A stretch of 56,884 bases of DNA, taken from positions 1-56,884 of the forward strand of contig NZ_VTKY01000009.1 in the NCBI RefSeq assembly GCF_020514095.1, in the 5' to 3' direction. Under the pieces are notes generated by a model, which searched no databases, had not been told where the DNA came from, and saw only the letters and a program-made list of their open reading frames with translations. The DNA comes from Synechococcus sp. MU1643 (lineage in GTDB: Bacteria; Cyanobacteriota; Cyanobacteriia; PCC-6307; Cyanobiaceae). Position numbers and translations under genes: made by a program. This document shows positions 44,327-51,097 of the stretch, one piece after another (the stretch's first letter is position 1; each line of letters begins with the position of its first letter).

Positions 44327-44562
44327 TGAATGATTTGCTGAAGAAATATCTTCTCTACAATTTGAGATCACTGACAGTTGGCACCGGATTGAACGCACTG
44401 ATTGTTGGAACTCTTATGTCCAGTGGATATACCTACTTGCAATCAGTTCCAGTGGGTGCATTCACCGCTATAAACATATCATTCTTTGCTGACAGGATGA
44501 TCTTCAGCCAAAAGAAAAAAGAGAATAAGTTTGATCAGCCTTCATTGGTATGTTGTGAATAA
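44326..44562 (+). CDS. Small membrane protein coupled to arsH
   Basis: A 78-residue protein with two membrane helices ('VGTGLNALIVGTLMSSGYTYL' and 'SVPVGAFTAINISFFADRMIF'). The second half resembles one end of GtrA-like proteins, but the match is weak. The ATG shares a base with the arsH stop (TGATG). Confidence 0.6.
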   Translation: MNDLLKKYLLYNLRSLTVGTGLNALIVGTLMSSGYTYLQSVPVGAFTAINISFFADRMIFSQKKKENKFDQPSLVCCE

Positions 44563-44610
44563 TGTTAGTTAACCCCAAACCTCCTAATTAGCGAATCCAT
44601 AGGTAAAGAG

Positions 44611-44706
44611 TCGGGAAGCCTGATGCCATTGCTCACTGGCTGAGAGCAATACAAGACCCTTCGGGGAAAAGCAGGGGGTGTGGTTGTCGCTATCCATCTC
44701 CCGACA
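44611..44706 (+). repeat. Module 2, full copy D (RNA-like or degenerate coding repeat)
   Basis: GTCGGGA (44611) pairs with TCCCGAC (44700-44706), closing a 96-nt segment. Inside, ATTGCTC/GAGCAAT and CCC-TTCG-GGG form further stems. Copy E at 47213 has the same length, a paired closing stem with a G-U, and different but still pairing inner stems. The segment is also an open frame without a start (VGKPDAIAHWLRAIQDPSG...). In copy E that frame has two stops while codon-like differences remain. It stands between the arsH pair and a 25-codon ORF. Confidence 0.55.
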
Positions 44707-44732
44707 GAACCTTATCCACCATCTAGATAGTC

Positions 44733-44810
44733 ATGATCAACATCGCCGTTATTGCAGCAGTGATTGGGACAACAGAACTGCTCTTCGAACTTCTAGATAA
44801 CTACGAATGA
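44733..44810 (+). CDS. 25-residue hydrophobic ORF
   Basis: MINIAVIAAVIGTTELLFELLDNYE is encoded 26 bases after module copy D. It would be a single short membrane helix with an acidic end, similar in size to small stress or toxin-like peptides. The only support is its position and the clean hydrophobic pattern. Confidence 0.35.
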   Translation: MINIAVIAAVIGTTELLFELLDNYE

Positions 44811-44817
44811 AAACACC

Positions 44818-44994
44818 ATGACAGGAACCACAGCAAAAGCCCATCTTTATGACCGACTGATGGAACCCCTCAGGGGCTGCAGAGGCCTCAACATCTACCG
44901 AAACAGCCTATTGAAGCGGGTCATGGCGATGACTGATCTAGAGGTCCGAGAGTGGTTGGACCAGCTGGAACAGCTCCACCAACCGTCCTCCTGA
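44818..44994 (+). CDS. 58-residue hypothetical protein
   Basis: The frame MTGTTAKAHLYDRLMEPLRG... is helical and ends 'VREWLDQLEQLHQPSS'. It starts seven bases after the 25-codon ORF, so the two are probably on one transcript with module copy D. No family recognised. Confidence 0.45.
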   Translation: MTGTTAKAHLYDRLMEPLRGCRGLNIYRNSLLKRVMAMTDLEVREWLDQLEQLHQPSS

Positions 44995-45055
44995 TCAGCA
45001 CCCCATCAGCAAAAAAAAGATGGCGGGCTCTGTATATCTACCAAACACTTGACTC

Positions 45056-45256
45056 ATGATGGCTAAAAACAATGACATTCATCCAGCACTAATAATTTCC
45101 TGCTTTGTAATGCTCGGAATCACCATTGGTACTGCGGTGGCAATGGAAAAGTTCCCTTTCTCTACAAACCTAGAAACTACAGAACTTGAAGCAAAAGATT
45201 TAGTGTACCGAGGCTCATCATCAGGTTCACTACGTCCTGGAGTTGAGGTTAAGTAG
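45056..45256 (+). CDS. Small protein with one membrane helix
   Basis: A 66-residue product: 'HPALIISCFVMLGITIGTAVA' is an N-terminal membrane anchor or signal, followed by a soluble tail 'LEAKDLVYRGSSSGSLRPG'. Start at the first or second ATG. The stop codon touches module 2 partial copy F. Confidence 0.5.
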   Translation: MMAKNNDIHPALIISCFVMLGITIGTAVAMEKFPFSTNLETTELEAKDLVYRGSSSGSLRPGVEVK

Positions 45257-45303
45257 GAGACAGCGATTGTCGCCATCCATCTCCCGATAAAACATTATTC
45301 ACT
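45253..45303 (+). repeat. Module 2, 3' partial copy F
   Basis: The stretch GATTGTCGCCATCCATCTC then CCGATAA matches the 3' end of module copy D and copy G. Only the 3' third is present and no partner for the closing stem is found upstream. In the codon phase of the other copies it reads SDCRHPSPDKTLFT and stays open, in frame, into the 52-residue ORF at 45319. Confidence 0.6.
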
Positions 45304-45318
45304 TACAACAAAACAACC

Positions 45319-45477
45319 ATGAGAAGCAACTTCACCTACAAAAAAGACGTCTACTACGGTACTTTCGTTGCAATTGCTCTAGCGATAGCATGCGGATCTG
45401 CTGGATGGTGGCATTTCCATCGATTGCCCCATGGCGAGCAACCTCTTAAGGACTTTATCTTCAACGTTCACCGATGA
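45319..45477 (+). CDS. 52-residue membrane protein behind module 2 copy F
   Basis: MRSNFTYKKDVYYGTFVAIA continues into one hydrophobic helix ('GTFVAIALAIACGSAGWW') with a basic, histidine-containing tail. The frame is open upstream through the module 2 fragment to a TAA at 45250. A GNRA-loop terminator follows 50 bases after the stop. Confidence 0.5.
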   Translation: MRSNFTYKKDVYYGTFVAIALAIACGSAGWWHFHRLPHGEQPLKDFIFNVHR

Positions 45478-45527
45478 GCACCGGATCGCTTGAAGCACCG
45501 GCAGTCGTTTCAATTCAATGAACCTCA

Positions 45528-45552
45528 CTCCGTCAGCAATGGCGGGGCTTTT
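45528..45552 (+). terminator. Terminator with GCAA tetraloop
   Basis: CTCCGTCA-GCAA-TGGCGGGG followed by CTTTTTA. It is homologous to the terminator at 46724, so the module 2 units share their 3' ends as well. Confidence 0.8.
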
Positions 45553-45600
45553 TATTGCTTGACCAGAGCGGGGAACACTCAAGACAGTCACGTCTGACCC

Positions 45601-45870
45601 ATGCCTCAAGACACCCGCATTGCCCTGTTCCTTATGGGAGAGTTGGTGGCAGCTTTACGCGCTAATGACCCTGATGCCTTCAGGCAGTGGCTGTCTGGTG
45701 GGGTGCAGGACCTAGCAGAGCCAGTGGTGGAGGAACTGCTGCTGGACTGGCTTTATTCGTTCCTGACAGTGGAAGAGCAGGACAGGCTGACGGGTTGGCA
45801 CCTGGGGGTGAGCCTCAACTCAGATGCGAGTGAATGTGATCTCAGCCCAATCCTTCCATCCTCTGGGTGA
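45601..45870 (+). CDS. Hypothetical acidic helical protein
   Basis: An 89-residue frame (MPQDTRIALFLMGELVAALR...) rich in Leu, Asp and Glu, with 'EPVVEELLLDWLYSFLTVEEQ'. It is soluble and GC-richer than the flanking genes, which may indicate a different source. Function unknown. Confidence 0.55.
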   Translation: MPQDTRIALFLMGELVAALRANDPDAFRQWLSGGVQDLAEPVVEELLLDWLYSFLTVEEQDRLTGWHLGVSLNSDASECDLSPILPSSG

Positions 45871-45972
45871 GTCCTTCTCGAACAAACACCTGCTTTTAGG
45901 CGCAGCACTCTCCAAGGCAACTGGAGACATCTCAGGCTTTGTCAGTAAGATTGTGAAGACGACTGCAGAGAC

Positions 45973-46614
45973 ATGACATTTCTTCAGCGAATCAAAAAAC
46001 CAGCAGAAATCTACGTATTACTCGCTACATTTATTTTTACCGAACAATTCGATCGGAACCTCAACCTCGAGGCAGTAGAAGAAGGAGCAATAAAAAACTT
46101 CCTAGAAGTTGCACATGCTTTTCTGGACGCCTTTACCAACCATATGCAGCCAATTGGCGCCATATTTTTTGGCTACACATTTATCCTTATTGTCTTGAAT
46201 TTGGCGAACAAGGGAGTGAGGAAAGGTGTCGATATATTGGCAATATTTCTCTCGCTGTGCTGGATTTTAGAGCTTGTTATCATGAATTTACTTCTTGTTG
46301 CCCCGATCAAAAGCCCAGTCCTTTTAATTGTTGAACTTCTTCTATTTATACCCATAATTTTGATCTGCTTTTCGTGGTGGTATTGGCGCATCAATGAAGG
46401 TCGTTCGATCAGGAATTTACCTCCTGCCATTCTGGTCTGTGATGCACCTGGAGCCATGGAATATTTCTTTTTTGCGGCCGAAGTTTGTTTTGATTACTCG
46501 CAAGATTCATGCAAGACTGCCCCCTCGAAAGCGGTAAGACTTTTAAATGGATTTGTTGTTCTAGACGTTTTTGGCCTCACCTTATCCAGGGCCGTCGATC
46601 TTGCTATTGGCTAG
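45973..46614 (+). CDS. Multi-pass membrane protein
   Basis: The 213-residue protein has about four membrane helices ('IYVLLATFIFTEQFD', 'PIGAIFFGYTFILIVLNLA', 'VDILAIFLSLCWILELVIMNLLLV', 'VLLIVELLLFIPIILICFSWWYW') and a soluble C-terminus with two cysteines. Codon use is clearly AT-rich, so horizontal origin is likely. I do not recognise the family; a channel or transporter half is possible. Confidence 0.6.
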   Translation: MTFLQRIKKPAEIYVLLATFIFTEQFDRNLNLEAVEEGAIKNFLEVAHAFLDAFTNHMQPIGAIFFGYTFILIVLNLANKGVRKGVDILAIFLSLCWILELVIMNLLLVAPIKSPVLLIVELLLFIPIILICFSWWYWRINEGRSIRNLPPAILVCDAPGAMEYFFFAAEVCFDYSQDSCKTAPSKAVRLLNGFVVLDVFGLTLSRAVDLAIG

Positions 46615-46671
46615 CAAAAAAGTGTTTTTTTGGGCGAAAGCACTACAAGATCGATCGTAAATAAGCCAAGA

Positions 46672-46706
46672 GGCGACACGATTGTCGCCATCCATCTCTC
46701 GACAAG
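46672..46706 (+). repeat. Module 2, 3' partial copy G
   Basis: GGCGACA-CGAT-TGTCGCC forms a perfect 7-bp hairpin and continues ATCCATCTCTCGACAAG, matching the 3' ends of copies D and F. A GNRA-loop terminator follows at 46724 with no ORF between, as if the small gene of this unit had been lost. Confidence 0.6.
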
Positions 46707-46723
46707 ACCTCGCATACAAGCCA

Positions 46724-46752
46724 CCCCGACAGCGATGGCGGGGATCTTTATT
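46724..46752 (+). terminator. Terminator with GCGA tetraloop
   Basis: CCCCGACA-GCGA-TGGCGGGG (one A-G mismatch) followed by ATCTTTATT. Homologous to the terminator at 45528. Confidence 0.75.
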
Positions 46753-46797
46753 GCCTACCCACTTGGGGGGAGGACGTTCCCTAAATAAATCCCTCAG

Positions 46798-46875
46798 ATG
46801 GGGGAGGTGATTCCGAACCAGAACAGCGATGGTGTGTTTACGGGGCGAGAGCCTCACAATACACATAGGAATCAA
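46798..46875 (+). CDS. Leader ORF, copy B, in frame with the secreted protein
   Basis: The ATG at 46798 reads [20 protein letters not shown], then NTHRNQ, and continues without a stop into the signal peptide at 46876. Either the secreted protein has a 26-residue N-terminal extension that would block export, or the leader and the secreted protein start separately. The conserved core is shared with copies A and C at identical internal spacing. Confidence 0.45.
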
Positions 46876-47208
46876 ATGAAATTCTTCAAAGCAATTGCTG
46901 CCACTGCTGCTGTTATTACTTGCTGTATTGGCAATCCAATTCCTGCAAAAGCTGGGATTGTGATTGATCTTCATCGAGGTGAAGTGACGGAAATAAATGA
47001 TGGCAATCCTCACCTCTATTATGTGCAAGGATGTAGAACATCAACGAACCGCCGTCCTCTACAGGGTGCGGCTTATCCAACAATCGCAGGAGAACGGCCA
47101 GGGTTCAAGAGGACAAGAAGCTTGAGCCAATCTCTTCATCAACAGGCTGCACAAAATTTTCGAGAAGATGATAGAGACGGGCTTACGTATCGAAATAGCT
47201 ACTGCTGA
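46876..47208 (+). CDS. Small secreted protein behind leader copy B
   Basis: From the ATG at 46876 the product has 110 residues and starts MKFFKAIAATAAVITCCIGN with a signal cleavage near 'IPAKAG'. The mature part holds two cysteines and is rich in polar residues. A ribosome-binding-like AGGA lies before the ATG. Module 2 copy E begins five bases after the stop. Confidence 0.6.
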   Translation: MKFFKAIAATAAVITCCIGNPIPAKAGIVIDLHRGEVTEINDGNPHLYYVQGCRTSTNRRPLQGAAYPTIAGERPGFKRTRSLSQSLHQQAAQNFREDDRDGLTYRNSYC

Positions 47209-47212
47209 GTTC

Positions 47213-47308
47213 CTGTCGGGAAGCCTGATGTTATATGACTGAAAGCTATAAAAGATCCGTAAGGGAAAGGCAGGGCGGTTTGGATTGTGCTGATCAATCT
47301 CCTGACAG
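47213..47308 (+). repeat. Module 2, full copy E, followed by a terminator
   Basis: CTGTCGGGA (47213-47221) pairs with TCCTGACAG (47300-47308), a 9-bp closing stem that retains pairing despite a changed base. The inner stem TTATA/TATAA replaces ATTGCTC/GAGCAAT of copy D. The codon-like frame of copy D is interrupted here by two stops, so copy E cannot be translated that way. It could be a 3'-UTR or small RNA. Confidence 0.55.
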
Positions 47309-47316
47309 AATTCTTG

Positions 47317-47339
47317 CCCCGTCATCAGGTGGGGTTTTT
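47317..47339 (+). terminator. Terminator after module 2 copy E
   Basis: CCCCGTC-ATCA-GGTGGGG with two G-U pairs, followed by TTTTT. It ends at the stop of the convergent LuxR gene. Confidence 0.85.
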
Positions 47340-48057
47340 ACATGCCTGCACGGATGCATGCGATAACAGCTTGTGTTCTGTCTTTGACACCAAGTTTGCT
47401 GATAACCGTGCTCACATGACTTTTGATTGTTTCTGTGCTTACAAACATAGATTCCGCCATCTCCTTATTGCTCATACCTTGGCATAAGGCTTCCAACACC
47501 TCCTTCTCACGTGCTGATAGCTCATTAAGGATCTGGCTCTTTTTAAAGCCCGCCATTTCCCTGACTTCTTTTGGGTAGTAAGTGGACCCGTTAGCAATAG
47601 CATTTAGTGACTTGAATAGGTCCCCATCGACTCCTTTGCCAATTGAGCTGACGAATGCAATCCCGTCGATATGAGCATCAAGGGCATCCCTCACGACTTC
47701 TTGGTTCTCACGATGTAAGAAAAGCAGCACCCGAGTATTCGGACTTACTTCTTTGGCCTTGATGGCTAATGGGATTCCATACCCTTGCTCTAAGTGCTCT
47801 GTGGCATAGAGAAGATCGGGTTGTTTTTCCTTGCAGGCATCTAAGGCTTCGCGTTCCGTACTGAAGGCTCCAACCAGGGTATTGGTGATAGGTGGAACCA
47901 TGCTGAATGCACCCAGGGTCAGCAGGTCTCCCATAGCGACAACTGCTGTCTTGCCTGCCCAGAGGTTCTGGCTTTCTTTGAGGACCCGTTGGATCGTCTC
48001 TGACTTTGGGTTGAATTCCACCTTTGGGGGAGGGGCGTGCCTCTGAGCTTCACCCAT
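47338..48057 (-). CDS. LuxR-type response regulator without a phosphoacceptor Asp
   Basis: The 239-residue protein has a receiver-like domain at about 35-150 and a C-terminal LuxR HTH ('LSAREKEVLEALCQGMSNKEMAESMFVSTETIKSHVSTVI'). Where receivers carry Asp ('PDLLLLD'), this one reads PDLLYAT, so it is probably not phosphorylated. The likely start ATG (48057) lies inside the first hairpin of leader copy C on the other strand. A longer frame to 48117 only reads antisense of that leader. It could regulate the adjacent secreted-protein gene. Confidence 0.8.
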   Translation of the reverse strand: MGEAQRHAPPPKVEFNPKSETIQRVLKESQNLWAGKTAVVAMGDLLTLGAFSMVPPITNTLVGAFSTEREALDACKEKQPDLLYATEHLEQGYGIPLAIKAKEVSPNTRVLLFLHRENQEVVRDALDAHIDGIAFVSSIGKGVDGDLFKSLNAIANGSTYYPKEVREMAGFKKSQILNELSAREKEVLEALCQGMSNKEMAESMFVSTETIKSHVSTVISKLGVKDRTQAVIACIRAGM

Positions 48058-48141
48058 TTTGGTGAGGTAATTCGTTGTTGTCACGGCGATGGTGTACTTA
48101 CGGGGCGTGAGCCTCACATCCCAAGTATTAAAAGCAGATGA
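48037..48141 (+). CDS. Leader ORF, copy C, ending in an ATGA overlap
   Basis: A 34-codon frame from GTG 48037 contains FGEVIRCCHGDGVLTGREPH and ends with TGA at 48139-48141, overlapping the ATG at 48138. The conserved core lies at the same distance from the downstream gene as in copy A. The start is doubtful because the ATG of copies A and B is replaced by TTT here. The leader runs antisense to the LuxR 5' end. Confidence 0.4.
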   Translation: MPLSFTHFGEVIRCCHGDGVLTGREPHIPSIKSR

Positions 48142-48338
48142 AAAGGATTTTTATCGTCTTGACGGCCGGAGTTGTATTTACGGCTGGGGCATTGGCTGCC
48201 AGTTCCGCGCAAGCTGACGTATCTAGTAAATCTTTCGATAAGGAGGCAAGCTACGAACACCAGATGAGATATTCAGCTGATTTGAGCTTCGAGCGGCTCA
48301 TGAGTAATGCCATGTATGGTGGCTTTAATGCTTATTAA
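48138..48338 (+). CDS. Small secreted protein behind leader copy C
   Basis: A 66-residue product with a signal peptide (MKRIFIVLTAGVVFTAGALA, cleavage near 'SSAQAD') and a mature part of about 40 polar residues ending 'MYGGFNAY'. It is divergent from the LuxR gene. The stop of leader copy C overlaps its start codon. Function unknown. Confidence 0.6.
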   Translation: MKRIFIVLTAGVVFTAGALAASSAQADVSSKSFDKEASYEHQMRYSADLSFERLMSNAMYGGFNAY

Positions 48339-48460
48339 ATACTGGCTTCCCCAAGGCTAAGAAGATTTTGAAAGTTGCTCTGTTTGCATCTCAGGGGCGA
48401 CCCCTGCACGCAAGGACTTGAACGTCTCAAGCGTTGCCATCAAAACTCCTGCAGCACTCA

Positions 48461-48529
48461 CCCTGTTTTTGGTCTATTCAAAGTAGGAGCTGCAGCGAAC
48501 AGTCCGACAAGCAATAGAAGCCGCTTCAT
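48461..48529 (-). pseudogene. Signal-peptide fragment of a lost secreted protein
   Basis: MKRLLLLVGLFAAAPTLN is followed by four residues and a stop. The stretch 48339-48670 holds nothing else I can support. It looks like the 5' end of a secreted-protein gene whose remainder is gone. Confidence 0.35.
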
Positions 48530-48670
48530 GCCAGTACTTTGTCGCTGTTCAAAAGCTGGTCCCAGTCTTGCTTACGTAAGGCTCATGCTTGGCGTTTCCA
48601 GTCGTAATTAATTTGTTGCGACTGGAAGTTATGCCGTCAGGTTTTGACGCAATAGAACTTAAGACCGTCG

Positions 48671-49612
48671 TCACCAGTTGTCTGCCGAATCTTCCATTTC
48701 GTAAGGCAGTGATGCCGGGGTAGGAAGTAATTCTGTGACAAGGTCTGGCATGACAGGCATGTGACGACTTCCCGCCATATTTCCCTCGGGAACAACAGTG
48801 TTCCCAATTTCTGCGGTGGGAATAGCCTCGGGAACTTGCCTAACCGCAGTCTCTGACTGTGTTTCTTCTTTATTACTTCCTTCTATATAAAATCCCGTAT
48901 AGGAGGTTTCCTTCTGCTGAATCAGTTTTGGTGCCAGAGCGTACGAACCACGGTGTGGCTTGGTTAATTGGCGTTCGCCAAACATGGACCCAAGAGTGTT
49001 GTCCACGGTCTTGGTTGGTTTGCCGTGCCGTGCAAAAACTGCATCGACCAGACTTTTGCGCGTCATAGAAGGTGTGCCATTTTGATGCGCTCGCCAAAGA
49101 ACATCGATGATTGCCTCGCGGCAATTACCGACGACTTCTACTTCCGGCGCTAACTGCAAAACACCTGTTTCACGGTTCAGGTTGAAAGTGAGGCTGCGGC
49201 ATGGATCAATAACTGCCGCTCGGTCTTTTTTGAATTTGGCTGTTACACCGATTTGCCTGCCGTCTGCGTCAAGTGCCTTACTAAATGACACCACCATGCT
49301 TGGGTCTTCCGCCCAGCTTTTTGCACCGCTCCATATTCCGTTTGTGCTGCCATCGTGATTTAACAAACCGATTGAGCATCTATTTGGCTGGCAAATGCCT
49401 TCCCGTAAGTAAGTAAGCATTGCTCTGCTGGATAAATTGTTTTCATGTGACCAACCGGCTGCACTGCTAACGCTCTTAACGCTGTCGATGAAAGTGGCGT
49501 CGATTTTGTTCATCCGAATGAATTGTTCCAATCGAATAACGCCTCTGATGTCGGCCCGCCAAGACTCATGCCCTTGATCAGATGCATTGACCCAGAACCA
49601 GACGCGTTGTTC
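48671..49612 (-). pseudogene. RecA-like helicase (AAA_25/RepA type), 5'-truncated
   Basis: The frame shows the second half of a RecA-like ATPase: Walker B 'IDATFIDSVKSV', then 'NRCSIGLLNHDGSTNGIWSG' and 'SWAEDPSMVVSFSKALD'. A winged-helix-like region follows ('AIIDVLWRAHQNGTPSMTRK'), then a disordered tail. Walker A is missing. Similarity stops at 49612, exactly where the truncated integrase begins on the other strand. In intact elements this would be the replication helicase. Confidence 0.6.
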
Positions 49613-50332
49613 TGGGTGTCCCAACTGCGGGAAGAAGTCGACGCTGGACTCATGAAGCCCCGGACCTTCAACCGCAGGGTGGCCGCCATCAGCTCTCTGT
49701 ACCGATGGGCGTCTGATCCATCACGGTCGGCAGCGTCCGGTGTTCCGCGGAACCCGATCCCTGGCCGGTCTCAGCTCCACGCCGAGAAGTCGACCCGTGG
49801 CCTTTCTGATGAACAGATGGGTTTGCTGTTTGCAGCCATCACCAGAGCGGCTCACCTGGACCCCAATGCCCAACGTGACTACGCCCTCATCAAAGATGCG
49901 TACTTGCTCGGATGCAGGGTCTCGGAGATCGCGGTTATCCGTTGGAAAGACATCGAGGCACTCGATGACGGAGGCCAGATTCACCTTTTCGGCAAAGGAT
50001 CCAGGAGACGCACTGTTCGCGTATCGCCAGCAACGCTTGGCCTCTTTCAAGGACTTGGCCGCGGCTCTGATGAAGAGTTCGTCTTCCCTAGTCCCAGGCG
50101 GGATGGGCATCTCACACGCCAAGCAATTGGAGATGTTTGCCGGAAGTGGGGACGCGCCGCAGGGTTCCACGTTCACCCACACCAACTGAGGCACAGCCAT
50201 GCCACACACGCTGTGCAGAGGGGCGTGGACGTATTCACGCTTCAAGCCACGCTCGGTCACTCGTCAAGCGCGACTACTGGGCATTACGTGGCTGCAAATC
50301 CTCTGGACAGCAGTTCTCTGCGTCTTGGTTAG
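49613..50332 (+). pseudogene. Tyrosine recombinase, second copy lacking its N-terminal third
   Basis: From Trp at 49613 the frame aligns without gaps to the integrase at 35045-35764 (239 residues each) and keeps all catalytic residues. The N-terminal core-binding domain is replaced by an unrelated frame antisense to the helicase remnant. The first half differs from copy 1 at many positions, while long 3' tracts are identical at the DNA level. It is probably inactive. Confidence 0.85.
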
Positions 50333-50397
50333 TGCATTTCGCTGATGTGTAATCCCGCTGCTATCTCTGCTGGCAAAAGCTCACTGAGGCTCTACGG

Positions 50398-50652
50398 ATG
50401 GGATACGGAGGTGGAACAGCATTAGGAAGTCGCGCTGGAGATCAGGGGTTCAGGGAGATCGTTCCAAGATGCAAGCCAGGCCCGGACTTTGAAGCGTGTC
50501 GACGGGACCTCGTTATCGGAGGGACGGGGTTAGTGCTTTGGGTGGTCGCAACATTCGCAGTTACCGGAGTTGCCTGCTGGCTTGTCCTGTCAGGTAAATG
50601 GTCTTTGATGCTGATCAAGCTTGAGCAGAAGATTCGTTCGTTACGTCGCTAG
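50398..50652 (+). CDS. Small single-pass membrane protein
   Basis: An 84-residue frame with one membrane helix ('LVLWVVATFAVTGVACWLVLSG') and a basic C-terminus. No clear ribosome-binding site. Function unknown. Confidence 0.35.
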   Translation: MGYGGGTALGSRAGDQGFREIVPRCKPGPDFEACRRDLVIGGTGLVLWVVATFAVTGVACWLVLSGKWSLMLIKLEQKIRSLRR

Positions 50653-51097
50653 TAACCCCTGCTCACACCAACGACGAGACCCTGCTGGTGATCCACTCAG
50701 CCCCACTCGCACAACATTCACCCGCGAGATGGATCGCCTCTGGGATGGAGCAGAACTGGGAATCAAGCCGCACTTTCAACGCAAACTGGATCGTCAAGAG
50801 ATTCGATGCAGAGATGGGGTGAAGAGGAGATGTGAAGGGAGAGAGAAGGGCAACATGGATTGAATAGTGGCTTAGTGGGTGACTCGGAAACGCCTCTATA
50901 ACCATAAATTCAATGAATGCAAGTTAATAGCACCTGGATTATCTCCGTCCCAGTGTGGCTTTTGCGCTCAATGCACCAGGGGGGCAGCTGCCTGATGATC
51001 GATTGAGTTAATCAGTAATTAGATGCTAGTTATTTTTAGATGATTTTGGAAATGTGATTTTTAGGCTCTCAAAAAAGATAAGAATCTCAAAGGGCGT
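50653..51097. other. Stretch without a supported gene
   Basis: A plus-strand frame to 50863 is charged and low in family features, and I do not accept it. From about 50,900 the DNA becomes AT-rich, as in the sulfotransferase that follows. No terminator or RNA gene is evident. Confidence 0.5.

Noticed and set aside
44611-44706. Module 2 as a hammerhead-type ribozyme (CTGATG motif)
   Set aside because: The GAAA and cleavage-site elements of the hammerhead core are not in the required positions.
48058-48117. N-terminal extension of the LuxR gene (RLTPRKYTIAV...)
   Set aside because: The extra residues are the antisense reading of leader copy C. A similar string appears antisense to copy B, and copy A has a stop in that frame, so it is not a conserved protein segment.
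50621-50863. An 80-codon plus-strand frame
   Set aside because: Highly charged with no helix or family pattern; the start lies within the previous frame and there is no supporting context.
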